Assembly: GCF_029690045.1 (NCBI RefSeq)
Contig: NZ_CP121464.1
Span: forward strand, 2,728,001 to 2,792,000
Direction: 5' to 3'
DNA: 64,000 nucleotides
Source: Janthinobacterium rivuli
Lineage (GTDB): Bacteria; Pseudomonadota; Gammaproteobacteria; Burkholderiales; Burkholderiaceae_D
Both the position numbers and the translations under genes were made by a program. The first letter of the stretch is position 1. Each line of letters starts with the position of its first letter. The notes under the pieces are model-generated. The model was not told the DNA's origin. It saw only the letters and a list, made by a program, of their open reading frames with translations, and did no database searches. Of this stretch, positions 43,058 to 52,848 are shown piece after piece.

Positions 43058-43327
43058 GCGGTTGGGATCGCTGGTTAAAAGCTGACCTTGATGCCTGCGC
43101 GGACTATGCGTGTTGTGTCAGATCAAGTTTGAGTGGAAATGCAGGGGAGACGCTGGAGGGGGCGTGCTGGAGCGGGAGGGCAGAGAAACGGTCAGCATGG
43201 TTTGGGCTGGGTCTCTTCGCTATCGTGCCCGGTTGTGGTGCGGTGGGCGAACTGCGCGAATTGTATGGCAAAAGTTCATGGCGCCGGGGACCTGGGTGCC
43301 TGGCATGGCATTACAACAGCGGGTAGA
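43058..43327. other. Intergenic stretch before the CHAT gene
   Basis: 270 bp between the HTH gene stop and the CHAT start. I find no credible gene, no Shine-Dalgarno directly before the CHAT ATG and no clear promoter. Short open frames on the plus strand have no ribosome site or family resemblance. Confidence 0.5.
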
Positions 43328-43615
43328 TCAATGGACTGGCGTGGCGGACAGTTCCTTCAGTTCGCGGATGGTGATGTCCGATTTTTCATGCATGCGCAAT
43401 AAAATCGTTGCACCGACCGACAGTTTGCCGTGCCGAATCTTGCTGATGATGGGGGGCTGGACCTCCAGTACACGGCACAGTTCCGCATCATTTTTCAGGT
43501 TCAGCTTCTCGATCAGGGTATCGAGCAGCTTGTTGGGCACAAAACTCGATGGTTCGAGCGCACGCGCCCGGTTCATCGCTTCAATCATTTCCAGCTTCTT
43601 TTGCCGAACGTTCAT
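43328..43615 (-). CDS. Small XRE-type helix-turn-helix regulator
   Basis: A 95-residue protein with AAGGAGG 5 nt before ATG 43615. The five-helix HTH is visible: LDTLIEKLNLKNDAELCRVLEVQPPIISKIRHGKLSVGATILLRMHEKSDITIRELKEL, with recognition helix PPIISKIRHG. An N-terminal helical extension (about 30 residues) precedes it. It lies between the orphan ATPase gene and the CHAT gene, all on the minus strand, and could control either. Lower GC at its borders hints at later arrival than the neighbours (inference). Confidence 0.78.
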   Translation of the reverse strand: MNVRQKKLEMIEAMNRARALEPSSFVPNKLLDTLIEKLNLKNDAELCRVLEVQPPIISKIRHGKLSVGATILLRMHEKSDITIRELKELSATPVH

Positions 43616-43796
43616 TTACTCCTCCTTCAGGTTATGCAAGGGACGAGACCACTTTACGCGGTCCCGGCTATAGTTCGTCATCGCAGTACGGCTGTCCGGG
43701 TGACGTAGTACACCATTCGCGTTACAACATTGATAACCAGGCAAGTGTTTTAAATAATACTACGATAACAAAACTTGTGACAGATGGTCAGTTAAA
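43616..43796. other. AT-rich intergenic stretch with a 15-bp palindrome
   Basis: 181 bp, noticeably more AT-rich than its surroundings. It holds the inverted repeat CAGTTAA-A-TTAACTG (43789-43803), which overlaps the stop of the ATPase gene and could end its transcript. No gene recognised. Confidence 0.45.
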
Positions 43797-44489
<693 letters not shown>

Positions 44490-44810
44490 GGTTGATCTTG
44501 ATTAATAACGGCTATCGTAAAGGGAGGCACGCGGGGGAGAGGGGGCCTGGGAACTGCAAAGGGGCGCGGATTGTTTGGCCGGCAATGTGTAGTATACGAC
44601 AGGCTTATGCTTTTTGCTTGGCAATACCACTTTTGTGTTCACACTGCCGGTTTGACCTTAAGTTACCTGCCGCACGGCTGGCTTGCGCGGATTCCGTTAT
44701 GATGGAAAAAAGTCATCGGCAAGGCGCCCGCAAACCGCTACGGCAGGGGCGGCGCGCCCGGTGGCCGCCCATGCAAGCCCTTCGTGAACCTTGAGAGACG
44801 ACGCCAGCCC
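44490..44810. other. Divergent intergenic region before egtD
   Basis: 321 bp between the divergent ATPase and egtD starts. It must carry both promoters, but I see no strong -35/-10 pair. AT-rich TATGCTTTTTGC and TTGACC-like stretches occur around 44605-44660. No small gene or stable hairpin recognised. Confidence 0.45.
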
Positions 44811-45803
44811 ATGACCATGCCACTTGCGCAACAGCAGTTTAATTTGTATCCCGCCAGCAACGCAGAAGCGGCCAGCGCTACTCCTGCCACGATAGCCGAG
44901 ATCAGCAGCGGCCTGCTGGCGCGCGATGCCTGGACGTCGCCCAAGTACCTGTACGACGCGCTCGGTTCGAAACTGTTCGAAGCCATCTGCGCCTTGCCCG
45001 AGTACTATCCGACGCGCACGGAAGCGGCCATCTTCGCCCGCCACGGCGCCGAGATCGCCCATGCCGTGGGGCCAGGCAGCACCCTGATCGACCTGGGCGC
45101 GGGCAATTGCGCCAAGGCCGCCAGCCTGTTTCCGCTGCTGCACCCGGCCCAGTACGTGGCCGTGGACATTTCCTACGATTTCCTCAGCGAATCGCTGAGC
45201 CGGCTGCAGCAGCGTTTTCCGCACATCGAAATGACGGGCCTGGGCCTGGATTTCTCCAGCCGCCTGGACTTGCCCGACAGCGTGCGCGAGGCGCGGCGAT
45301 TGTTCTTCTATCCCGGCTCCTCGATCGGCAATTTTGCGCCAGAGCAAGCAACCGCCTTTTTGCGCCGCCTGCGCGCGAATGCGGACGGCGACGGCGGCCT
45401 GCTGATCGGCGTCGACCTGATCAAGGACGACGCCATCCTCGACGCGGCCTATGACGATGCCTTGGGCGTGACGGCCGCCTTCAACCTGAACATGCTGCGC
45501 CACGTGAACGGGCTGATCGGCGCCGACTTCGACGTGCGCGCGTGGCAGCACCACGGCTTTTTCAACGCCGACGAGCGCCGCGTCGAGATGCACCTGGAAG
45601 CGCGCAGCGAACAGCTTGTCCACTGGAAAGGCGGCCAGCGGCGCTTCGCGAAAGGCGAGCGCATCCATACGGAAGACAGCTACAAATACACGCGCGCCAC
45701 CTTCGTCGGCTTGCTGGAGCAGGCCGGGTTTTCCACCGTGCAAGTCTGGACGGACCCGCAGCAGTGGTTTGCCGTGATTTACGCCAGAGTGATCCGGGAT
45801 TAA
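44811..45803 (+). CDS. egtD: L-histidine N-alpha-methyltransferase EgtD
   Basis: A 330-residue SAM-dependent enzyme that trimethylates histidine to hercynine, the first step of ergothioneine synthesis. ATG 44811 is taken; GTG 44784 or ATG 44817 are alternatives. Family features: SPKYLYDALGSKLFEAICALPEYYPTRTE, the SAM loop LIDLGAGNCAKAA, FFYPGSSIGNF and EDSYKYT near the end, where substrate-binding residues lie. Length matches EgtD (about 320). It is followed 7 bp later by egtB, so the two form an operon. Confidence 0.94.
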   Translation: MTMPLAQQQFNLYPASNAEAASATPATIAEISSGLLARDAWTSPKYLYDALGSKLFEAICALPEYYPTRTEAAIFARHGAEIAHAVGPGSTLIDLGAGNCAKAASLFPLLHPAQYVAVDISYDFLSESLSRLQQRFPHIEMTGLGLDFSSRLDLPDSVREARRLFFYPGSSIGNFAPEQATAFLRRLRANADGDGGLLIGVDLIKDDAILDAAYDDALGVTAAFNLNMLRHVNGLIGADFDVRAWQHHGFFNADERRVEMHLEARSEQLVHWKGGQRRFAKGERIHTEDSYKYTRATFVGLLEQAGFSTVQVWTDPQQWFAVIYARVIRD

Positions 45804-45810
45804 GAAAGAA

Positions 45811-47046
45811 ATGATGCTGATCGATCATTACAACAAGGTGCGCCAGCACTCGCTGCGGCTGGCCGAACCCCTGTCCGACGAGGATTGCGGCGCCCAGTCG
45901 ATGCCGGACGCCAGTCCCGTGAAATGGCATCTCGCGCATACCACCTGGTTTTTCGAAACGTTTATCCTGGAAAGCATGGAAGCGGCGTTCGCGCCGTTCC
46001 ATCCCGCCTTCCGCGTGCTGTTCAATTCCTATTACAACGGCGTGGGCGAAAAGCATCCGCGCGCCCAGCGGGGTTTGCTGACGCGGCCCGGCATGGATGT
46101 CGTGCGCGCCTACCGGGCCAACGTCGATGCGCGCATCGCGCGTCTGCTGGCGGGCGAACTGGCGCGCGGCGAGCGCGAACGGCTGACCATGCTGCTGGCG
46201 CTGGGCCTCGAACACGAGCAGCAGCACCAGGAGCTGCTGTTGACGGACGTCAAGCATCTGCTGGCGCAGAGCGCCCTGTTTCCCGCTTACCTTGATAACG
46301 CCGCTCCGCCAGCGCCGCAAGCTGCGCAGTCCACGGCCTGGCTCGCCTTCGACGGCGGCCTGGCGCAGATCGGCCATGTAGGCGATGGTTTTTGCTTTGA
46401 CAATGAATTGCCGCGCCATCCGCAATACGTGGCGCCGTTCGAACTGGCCAGCGCGCTGGTGACGAATGGCGAATATCTCGCTTTCATCGAGGCGGGCGGC
46501 TACCGCACGGCGCATTTGTGGCTGGCCGAAGGCTGGGACTGGGTGCGCAGCCAGCAGCTGGCATGTCCGCTGTACTGGCAGCGCGATGACGCCGGGCACT
46601 GGCAGGAATTCACTTTATTTGGCTTGCGTCCGCTGGACTGGCAGGCGCCGGCCACGCATCTGTCCCTGTTCGAGGCGGACGCTTATGCGCACTGGGCTGG
46701 CGCGCGCCTGCCGACGGAAGCGGAGTGGGAAGTGGCGGCGCAAGGCGTCGCCGTGGAAGTGGGCCAGCTGCATCCGGCCGCCGGCGCGCCGGGAACGGGA
46801 TTGCGGCAAATGTTCGGCCGCTGCTGGCAGTGGACCAGCAGCAGCTACGCGCCGTATCCCGGTTACCGCACGGCGCCCGGCGCGCTCGGCGAATACAACG
46901 GCAAGTTCATGCTGAATCAGTATGTGCTGCGCGGCTCGTCGTGCGCCACGCCGGCCGGCCATGCACGCGCCAGCTACCGCAATTTCTTTCCGGCCGGCGC
47001 GCGCTGGCAATTTACGGGCATCCGCCTGGCGCGCCAGGTGGAATAG
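45811..47046 (+). CDS. egtB: Ergothioneine biosynthesis protein EgtB (sulfoxide synthase)
   Basis: A 411-residue non-haem iron enzyme that joins hercynine to a thiol. The N-terminal DinB-like part supplies the iron ligands: HLAHTTWFFETF (His43 or His40) and LEHEQQHQELLL (His135, His139). The C-terminal part is a formylglycine-generating-enzyme-like domain (GFCFDNELPRHPQYVAPF, LPTEAEWEVAA, WTSSSYAPYPGY, GSSCATPAGHARASYRNFF). AAGAAAGAA precedes the start. No egtA, egtC or egtE is nearby, so the route may use cysteine directly, as in fungi and some bacteria (inference). Confidence 0.95.
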   Translation: MMLIDHYNKVRQHSLRLAEPLSDEDCGAQSMPDASPVKWHLAHTTWFFETFILESMEAAFAPFHPAFRVLFNSYYNGVGEKHPRAQRGLLTRPGMDVVRAYRANVDARIARLLAGELARGERERLTMLLALGLEHEQQHQELLLTDVKHLLAQSALFPAYLDNAAPPAPQAAQSTAWLAFDGGLAQIGHVGDGFCFDNELPRHPQYVAPFELASALVTNGEYLAFIEAGGYRTAHLWLAEGWDWVRSQQLACPLYWQRDDAGHWQEFTLFGLRPLDWQAPATHLSLFEADAYAHWAGARLPTEAEWEVAAQGVAVEVGQLHPAAGAPGTGLRQMFGRCWQWTSSSYAPYPGYRTAPGALGEYNGKFMLNQYVLRGSSCATPAGHARASYRNFFPAGARWQFTGIRLARQVE

Positions 47047-47050
47047 CAAC

Positions 47051-48652
47051 TTAGTGCAAGCGCGGGACGGACGCAGCAGGACGGCCTGGCGTCTTGCCGC
47101 CGGTGCTCTGTTCCAGCTTGAACTGGCTGACGAGGGTTTCCAGTTCGCCCGCCTGTTCATGCATGGCTGCCGCCGCCGCGGCCGCTTCCTCGACGAGGGC
47201 TGCGTTTTGCTGCGTCGTCTGATCCATCTGCATGATGGCCGCATTGATTTGCTCGATGCCTTCGCTTTGCTCGTGGTTGGCGACGCTGATTTCACCGACG
47301 ATGGCGCTGACCCGGCCCACGCTGGCCACCACTTCATCCATCGTGGCGCCCGCCTGGCTGACCAGTTGCGCGCCCTGGTCGACCCGGCTGACGGAGTCGG
47401 CGATCAGTTCCTTGATTTCCTTCGCCGCCGCCGCCGAGCGTTGTGCCAGGTTGCGTACTTCTGAGGCCACGACGGCAAAGCCACGGCCTTGCTCGCCGGC
47501 ACGCGCTGCCTCGACCGCCGCGTTCAGGGCCAGGATATTCGTCTGGAAGGCGATGCCGTCGATGACGGCGATGATGTCGACGATCTTGCGCGACGAGGCA
47601 TTGATGGCGTCCATGGTGCCGATCACTTCCGCCATGGCCGAGCCGCCGCGCTGCGCGATGCTTGACGCCGAGCGGGCCAGGCTGTCGGCCTGGCGCGCAT
47701 TGTCGCTATTGCTGCGCACGGTGCCCGTCAGTTCGATCATCGACGAGGCCGTCTCTTCCAGCGCGCTGGCTTGCGCCTCCGTGCGGGCCGACAGGTCGGC
47801 ATTGCCGCTGGCGATCTGGCTCGACGCCACGGCGATCGTGCCCGTGCCGCCGCGCACTTGTCCCACCAGGGTGGCCAGGTTGGTATTCATGTCGCGCAGG
47901 GCCTGCAGCAACTGGCCCGCTTCATCCTTGCCGTCGGCCACGATTTTACTGCTCAGGTCGCCTCCTGCCACGGCTTGCGCCACGCGCAGCGCATACGCGA
48001 TCGGCGTGGTGATCGAGCGCGTGACCCGCCAGGCGAAGAGCACGCCCAGCAGCAGCGCGGCCGTGCCCAGGCTGGCCATCAGCACATTCGCCGCGGAAAT
48101 ATTCTGCTTGATCTGCTGGCCGCCATGCACAACCACGCCGCGCTGGATTTCATTCAGGCGGTTCACGGATTGTTGCAACTGGTTCAGGGCGGGCAGGGTA
48201 TCGTCGCGCACGTGCATGGCCGCTTCCGCGCGCTGTCCCGCCACCAGCAGCTTGTCGGCCTGGCTGAACGACACGACATAAGCCTTGCGCTGCTGCTTCA
48301 GGGTGGCCAGCAGTTCCTTGCCTTCAGGCAGCACGATCAGGCGGTCGAGGATGGCCAGCGCATCGGTGATGGTGGCTTTGTTGGCGTCGATTTCGCCGTG
48401 AATGGCGTTGGCGCGGGCCGGATCTTCATGGATGAACAGCTCCAGCACCAGTGCCGCGTTCGAACGCGTGGTGCTGCGGATCGTGGCGATGGCGTCGGCC
48501 TTGGCCCAGTCTTTCTCGATGATGGCTTCGCTGAGCGCGCCGATCTTGTCCAGGCGCAGCAGGCCCGTGCCCACCAGCACTGCCATCAGCAGCAGCACCA
48601 CGCCAAAACCGGCGCCCAGGCGCACGCCTATCTTCATGTCCGTCAATTTCAT
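47051..48652 (-). CDS. Methyl-accepting chemotaxis protein (4HB sensor, Tsr-like layout)
   Basis: A 533-residue chemoreceptor starting at ATG 48652 after GAGGG. A first membrane helix (about 10-30), a periplasmic four-helix-bundle sensor (about 32-188), a second helix (about 190-210), a HAMP domain ([27 protein letters not shown]) and a long signalling coiled coil follow. The hairpin tip reads [44 protein letters not shown], the conserved kinase-control region. Methylation-site-like [10 protein letters not shown] and [10 protein letters not shown] occur on both sides. No CheR-docking pentapeptide at the end. Ligand unknown. Confidence 0.94.
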   Translation of the reverse strand: MKLTDMKIGVRLGAGFGVVLLLMAVLVGTGLLRLDKIGALSEAIIEKDWAKADAIATIRSTTRSNAALVLELFIHEDPARANAIHGEIDANKATITDALAILDRLIVLPEGKELLATLKQQRKAYVVSFSQADKLLVAGQRAEAAMHVRDDTLPALNQLQQSVNRLNEIQRGVVVHGGQQIKQNISAANVLMASLGTAALLLGVLFAWRVTRSITTPIAYALRVAQAVAGGDLSSKIVADGKDEAGQLLQALRDMNTNLATLVGQVRGGTGTIAVASSQIASGNADLSARTEAQASALEETASSMIELTGTVRSNSDNARQADSLARSASSIAQRGGSAMAEVIGTMDAINASSRKIVDIIAVIDGIAFQTNILALNAAVEAARAGEQGRGFAVVASEVRNLAQRSAAAAKEIKELIADSVSRVDQGAQLVSQAGATMDEVVASVGRVSAIVGEISVANHEQSEGIEQINAAIMQMDQTTQQNAALVEEAAAAAAAMHEQAGELETLVSQFKLEQSTGGKTPGRPAASVPRLH

Positions 48653-48757
48653 ACTGATTCCCTCGGTAGCTAATGATCTGTCTCCGGTGGTCTTGTTATG
48701 AAACAATTATACGGCTGGTGATACATGATTTGCACTACTAATTGCCGCATAGAAATG

Positions 48758-48793
48758 AAAAAGCGGCACGGCGATCAAGCCGTACCGCTTTTT
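48758..48793 (-). terminator. Intrinsic terminator after leuA
   Basis: AAAAAGCGGCACGGC (48758-48772) and GCCGTACCGCTTTTT (48779-48793) form a 15-bp stem with one mismatch and A/T runs on both flanks, about 27 bp beyond the leuA stop. It can also end the opposite transcript. Confidence 0.85.
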
Positions 48794-48819
48794 CTCCCTA
48801 TGGAGCGCGCTGAAAAGAC

Positions 48820-50526
48820 TCAGGCGGCGCTGGCAGCCACGTCGGCCGCTGTTGTTTTTTCGGCGTCCGTCTGCCCGATGCGGCGGTTCACGGCCGACAA
48901 GACAGCCTTGAACGAGGCGGTGACGATATTGCTGTCGATGGCGGCGCCGAACAGGGTCGGGCCGTTGTCGAGGCGCAATTCCACGTAGCAAGCCGCTTGC
49001 GCGTTGGCGCCGGAGCCGATCGAGTGTTCATGGTAATCCATCAGCTTGATGTCGAGACCGAGCGCATTGACGAAGGCGTCGATGGGGCCATTGCCGCCGC
49101 CTTGCAGGGCCAGTGGCGTCTGGCGGTGCGACAGGCTGATGTCGATTTGCACGGATTCATCGCTGCTCGTGTCTTCCACCATGCGGTGCGAAGCGTAGGC
49201 GTACGGGGCCGTCTGCTCCAGGTATTCCTTCTGGAAGATGTCATGGATATCCTGCGCGGCGATTTCGCGGCCCGTGGCGTCGGCCACGGCTTGCACGGCG
49301 CGCGAGAATTCGATTTGCAGGCGGCGCGGCAAGACCAGGCCGTATTCCTGTTCCAGCAAATACGCCATGCCGCCCTTGCCGGACTGGCTGTTGACGCGGA
49401 TCACGGCGTCGTAGCTGCGGCCCAGGTCGGCCGGGTCGATTGGCAAGTACGGCACTTCCCAGATGCTGTCCGGTTGTTGTTTGGCAAAACCTTTCTTGAT
49501 CGCATCCTGGTGCGAGCCGGAGAAGGCAGTGAAGACCAGGTCGCCCGCATACGGGTGGCGCGGGTGGACGGGCAACTGGTTGCACTCTTCCACGCATTTG
49601 CGCACGCTGTCGATGTCGGAGAAATCCAGGCCCGGATGCACGCCCTGCGTGTACAAGTTCATCGCCAACGTCACCAGGTCGACGTTGCCGGTGCGCTCGC
49701 CATTGCCGAACAAACAGCCTTCCACGCGGTCGGCGCCCGCCATCACGGCCAGCTCGGCCGAGGCGACGGCCGTGCCGCGGTCGTTATGCGGGTGCACGCT
49801 GATGATGATGGAATCGCGGCGCGCCAGCTTGCGCGACATCCATTCGATCTGGTCCGCATACACGTTGGGCGTGCTGCACTCCACAGTCGACGGCAGGTTG
49901 ATGATCATCTTGTTGGCGGGCGTGGGCTTCCAGATGGCGCTGACGGCGTCGCAGATATGCTTGGAGAAATCGAGTTCCGTCGTCGAGAACGATTCCGGCG
50001 TGTATTCAAAGCCCCATTCCGTTTGCGGATGCTGGGCCACCAACTGTTTGACGAGGGTGGTGCCGGTGGTGGCGATGTTCGTGATTTCCTCGCGCGACAT
50101 GCCGAACACGACCTTGCGGAACACGGGCGCCACGGAGTTGTACAGGTGCACGATGGCGCGCTTGGCGCCGACGACCGATTCCACCGTGCGGCGGATCAGC
50201 TCTTCACGCGACTGCGTCAGCACGATGATGGTGACGTCGTCCGGGATGCGGCCTTCATCGACGAGCTTGCGCACGAAATCGAAATCCGTCTGCGATGCCG
50301 ATGGGAAACCCACTTCGATTTCCTTCAGGCCGATGGCGATCAGCATCTCGAAGAACCGCAGCTTCTTTTCCGCGCTCATCGGCTCGATCAGCGACTGGTT
50401 GCCGTCGCGCAAGTCGGTGCTCATCCAGATCGGCGGTTTGCTGATGATCTGGTTCGGCCATTGACGGTCGGTCAATTTAACTGGAGGAAAGGCGCGGTAT
50501 TTGGAAGCTGGGTTCTGCAACATCAT
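48820..50526 (-). CDS. leuA: 2-isopropylmalate synthase (long, type 2 form)
   Basis: A 568-residue enzyme that condenses acetyl-CoA with 2-oxoisovalerate, the first committed step of leucine synthesis. The catalytic TIM barrel shows [13 protein letters not shown] (metal and substrate), [34 protein letters not shown] (His-x-His metal ligands) and [18 protein letters not shown]. The C-terminal LeuA regulatory domain for leucine feedback follows ([30 protein letters not shown]). The length fits the long form found in actinobacteria and many betaproteobacteria. AGGAG lies upstream of ATG 50526. A leader with a leucine-rich peptide suggests attenuation. Confidence 0.96.
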   Translation of the reverse strand: MMLQNPASKYRAFPPVKLTDRQWPNQIISKPPIWMSTDLRDGNQSLIEPMSAEKKLRFFEMLIAIGLKEIEVGFPSASQTDFDFVRKLVDEGRIPDDVTIIVLTQSREELIRRTVESVVGAKRAIVHLYNSVAPVFRKVVFGMSREEITNIATTGTTLVKQLVAQHPQTEWGFEYTPESFSTTELDFSKHICDAVSAIWKPTPANKMIINLPSTVECSTPNVYADQIEWMSRKLARRDSIIISVHPHNDRGTAVASAELAVMAGADRVEGCLFGNGERTGNVDLVTLAMNLYTQGVHPGLDFSDIDSVRKCVEECNQLPVHPRHPYAGDLVFTAFSGSHQDAIKKGFAKQQPDSIWEVPYLPIDPADLGRSYDAVIRVNSQSGKGGMAYLLEQEYGLVLPRRLQIEFSRAVQAVADATGREIAAQDIHDIFQKEYLEQTAPYAYASHRMVEDTSSDESVQIDISLSHRQTPLALQGGGNGPIDAFVNALGLDIKLMDYHEHSIGSGANAQAACYVELRLDNGPTLFGAAIDSNIVTASFKAVLSAVNRRIGQTDAEKTTAADVAASAA

Positions 50527-50725
50527 GATCGGGTACTCCTGAAGATAGGGGGAAATCAATGGTTGTGGCGCAAGCTTGCCGGGCGGCCACGCAACACTAG
50601 GCCAGGCAAGCGATCGGTAGTTTTAGCAGGCAAAGGACGGCAACGGCGGTCGCGGCGGTCGCGTCAGAAAATACGGGTGTAGCGGGGGATGGTGCAAACA
50701 TCATCAAACCTTCCAGGGTTTTTGA

Positions 50726-50739
50726 AACACGCCGGCGTG
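50726..50739 (-). promoter_or_regulatory. 14-bp palindrome in the leuA leader (possible attenuator arm)
   Basis: ACACGCCGGCGTGT lies about 27 nt after the stop of the leader peptide and is followed on the minus strand by TTTC. The CACGC near the end of the peptide coding region could pair with GGCGTG of this hairpin instead, giving two exclusive foldings. That switch is inference. Confidence 0.4.
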
Positions 50740-50765
50740 TGGCCAGGCGAAGCAATGCGGCAAAC

Positions 50766-50834
50766 TTATGCGCGTGCTGGTAGTAGTCGCGATAGCGACA
50801 GCAGGGAAGGGGAGGAATGTTTGAAGGAGGACAT
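50766..50834 (-). CDS. Leucine-rich leader peptide of leuA (leuL-like)
   Basis: A 22-codon open frame directly after the leuA promoter. Its second half reads SLLSLSRLLPARA. The five leucines use CTG CTG, CTA and CTA CTA. CTA is rare in this GC-rich genome, and rare tandem Leu codons are the mark of leu-operon attenuator peptides such as E. coli LeuL. The ATG lies 7 nt after the -10, so translation would be leaderless or nearly so; no Shine-Dalgarno is visible. The call depends on codon content and position, not on homology. Confidence 0.5.
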   Translation of the reverse strand: MSSFKHSSPSLLSLSRLLPARA

Positions 50835-50840
50835 GCACTC

Positions 50841-50870
50841 AATGTAAGGGAAGTCGGGCGGGGCTGTCAA
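50841..50870 (-). promoter_or_regulatory. leuA: Sigma-70 promoter of leuA
   Basis: On the minus strand TTGACA (50870-50865) and TACATT (50846-50841) are spaced by 18 nt, about 315 bp before leuA. A consensus -35 with a good -10 makes this the best promoter in the window. The long leader between it and leuA holds the leucine-rich peptide and the palindrome. Confidence 0.75.
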
Positions 50871-50881
50871 GCGTTTCCGTT

Positions 50882-51169
50882 CTACATGTAATGCACGTGT
50901 GTCGCCCCGTCCGGCGCAGCCAGCGCCATGCGCGCCAGAATGCGCTGCAGGATGGCCGCTTCGCCGGGCAGGCGCGCCGCGAAGGCTGGCCAGCCGCGCA
51001 GCTCTAGCTGTTGCGGCATGTCCACCAGGCCCGTGATGGCATCGTGGAAGGCATCCCAGTTCATGCCGTAGAAGGAAGGAAAGTCCAGCGCGGCTGCCAG
51101 TGCCGCATGCAACTGGCGCGGCGTGTTGATATCGCTCATGTCGATTGTCACGAGGGCTTGTCGATTCAT
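50882..51169 (-). CDS. Barstar family protein (barnase inhibitor-like)
   Basis: A 95-residue protein with AAGGAA 5 nt before ATG 51169. The barstar motif is clear: LHAALAAALDFPSFYGMNWDAFHDAITGLVDMPQQLELRGW, the helix-loop segment that plugs the barnase active site, with Asp residues in the expected places. Barstars bind and block secreted guanyl-specific RNases. No RNase gene is beside it; the neighbour upstream is an unrelated secreted protein. Orphan barstars are common and may bind other partners. Confidence 0.85.
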   Translation of the reverse strand: MNRQALVTIDMSDINTPRQLHAALAAALDFPSFYGMNWDAFHDAITGLVDMPQQLELRGWPAFAARLPGEAAILQRILARMALAAPDGATHVHYM

Positions 51170-51241
51170 GCTATTTCCTTGAGCAAGTTCTGCAGGTTTT
51201 CGTGCATGCCGCCCACGACCGTTTCGGCAAACTGGACGCCG

Positions 51242-51691
51242 CTATGGCGCCGATTTTTGGCAGCGTGCGGAAAATTGCATGGTGGCGCTATTTTCAAAAG
51301 GGGAATTGAACTCGCCCTTTACCTGCGTCAAGTTGCCGCTAAAACGCATGGTCAGGGGGCCGCTGGCCGGCCCTGCGTCGTATGTGCAAGACAGGCTGTC
51401 GCCGTTTTGCCGGCAGCCGTAAAAGTTGCCTGCTTTGCCGCGCCCGTCAACCAGGTGGGTGCCTTGGGCGCCGTGCTTGTCGGGGGCGTCGAAGCTGAGC
51501 TCAATCGTGTGTTTCTCCGTATCATTGGGAATTTGTATGTTCCCCGTACAAGTAAAGCCCTCCATTCTTGCCGCGATGCTATCCTGGCGCTCCGTCGCCG
51601 CGACGGGGGCGGCGTTGGCGCAGGCCGCACCCAGCAGGGCTGCAACGAGCAAGCATGGGTGCGCGATGAGGTGGAACAGGTCTGTTTTCAT
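51242..51691 (-). CDS. Secreted hypothetical protein with four cysteines
   Basis: A 149-residue exported protein: hydrophobic leader HPCLLVAALLGAACANA with cleavage before APVAATE. The mature part reads GFTCTGNIQIPNDTEKHTIE, then YGCRQNGDSLSCTYDAG and MQFSARCQKS; four cysteines suggest two disulfides and a small beta-rich fold. I do not recognise the family. It lies 72 bp upstream of the barstar gene on the same strand and may share its transcript. It does not resemble barnase. Confidence 0.7.
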   Translation of the reverse strand: MKTDLFHLIAHPCLLVAALLGAACANAAPVAATERQDSIAARMEGFTCTGNIQIPNDTEKHTIELSFDAPDKHGAQGTHLVDGRGKAGNFYGCRQNGDSLSCTYDAGPASGPLTMRFSGNLTQVKGEFNSPFENSATMQFSARCQKSAP

Positions 51692-51877
51692 AAGCCGCTC
51701 AATGGAAGTGGGGGAGGTGGGAAGCCAGGAGCCAGTCTAGCAGCCGGCGTGGTGCGCACGGTTCGAAATATTGTCATTTTTAAACATTTAAGACCACCTT
51801 CAGTGCGGGCGGCTCCGCTTGCGCTACAATCGGCTCTCCTTTATTGCCACTGCCGCGCGCGGTTCTCCCTCTCCACC

Positions 51878-52789
51878 ATGTTCCCTAAACGCCTGACCCT
51901 GCTTGCCCTGGCCGCCTTTGCGCTGGCCGGCTGCGATACCACCGCCCCGAAACCGATACAAGTATTGACGCCACCGGAACCCACCGTCGTCACGCCGCGC
52001 AAGATCAAGATCGGCCTGGCGCTGGGCGGCGGCGCGGCGCGCGGTTTCGCGCATATCGGCGTGATCAAGGCGCTCGAATCGCAAGGCATTCAGGCCGACA
52101 TCGTCACGGGCACCAGCGCCGGCAGCGTAGTGGGCGCCATGTATGCGGCGGGCAACTCCGGCTTCGCTCTGCAAAAGATGGCGTTCGACATGGACGAGGC
52201 GGCCATTTCCGACTGGGCCTTGCCCCTGTTCGGCAAGTCGTCCGGCGTGCTGAAAGGCGAAGCGCTGCAAAGCTATGTCAACAAGGCTGTCGGCGGCGTG
52301 CCGCTGGAAAAACTCAAGATACCGTTTGGCGTGGTGGCGACCGATCTGAAAAATGGCCAGCCGATCCTGTTCCAGCGCGGCAACACCGGCATGGCCGTGC
52401 GCGCCTCGTCGGCCGTGCCCGGCGTGTTCCAGCCCGTGACGATTGCGGGCCACACTTATGTCGATGGCGGCCTCGTCGCGCCCGTGCCCGTGCGCTTTGC
52501 GCGCGACATGGGCGCCGATTTCATCATCGCCGTGAATATTTCATCGCAAACGGATACCCAGAAGGCCATCAGCTCGATGGAAGTGCTGATGCAGACGTTC
52601 GCCATCATGGGTCAGCGCATCAACCAGTTCGAGCTGAAAGATGCGGACGTGGTGATCCAGCCCAGCCTGGGCACCATGAAGGGCAACGATTTCAACAGCC
52701 GCAACCAGGCCATCCTGGCGGGCGAGCAGGCGACCTTTGCCGTGATGGCGCAGCTCAAGCAAAAGCTGAAAGCCAAACGCGAGCAGTGA
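51878..52789 (+). CDS. Patatin-like phospholipase lipoprotein (RssA/NTE type)
   Basis: A 303-residue lipoprotein starting at ATG 51878; the longer frame upstream overlaps two opposite genes. The signal peptide ends in the lipobox LAGC (Cys19). The patatin domain shows the oxyanion loop LALGGGAARGFAHIGVIKAL, nucleophile GTSAGSVVGAMYAAG (Ser in GxSxG) and catalytic Asp in YVDGGLVAPVPV. It should cleave acyl esters of lipids at the cell envelope. TACAAT (51825-51830) is a probable -10. Asp at +2 is absent in the visible CDT order (Asp follows Cys: CDT), so inner-membrane retention is plausible. Confidence 0.92.
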   Translation: MFPKRLTLLALAAFALAGCDTTAPKPIQVLTPPEPTVVTPRKIKIGLALGGGAARGFAHIGVIKALESQGIQADIVTGTSAGSVVGAMYAAGNSGFALQKMAFDMDEAAISDWALPLFGKSSGVLKGEALQSYVNKAVGGVPLEKLKIPFGVVATDLKNGQPILFQRGNTGMAVRASSAVPGVFQPVTIAGHTYVDGGLVAPVPVRFARDMGADFIIAVNISSQTDTQKAISSMEVLMQTFAIMGQRINQFELKDADVVIQPSLGTMKGNDFNSRNQAILAGEQATFAVMAQLKQKLKAKREQ

Positions 52790-52848
52790 TGGATAGCGCC
52801 GCCGCGCATTTCGTATACAATTTTGTTTCAACATAACAAGGATGCACC

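Noticed and set aside
41636..43078. Plus-strand open frame of 480 codons opposite the CHAT gene
   Set aside because: Composition is Gln/His/Arg/Ala-rich without hydrophobic core pattern, whereas the opposite strand has clear hydrolase motifs.
43110..43673. Plus-strand open frame of 187 codons before the CHAT gene
   Set aside because: Overlaps the well-supported HTH gene on the other strand and has no ribosome site or family resemblance.
50882..51691. Barstar plus neighbouring secreted protein as a barnase-barstar toxin pair
   Set aside because: The secreted protein has no barnase/RNase T1 motifs and a different cysteine pattern, so a toxin-immunity pair is not supported.
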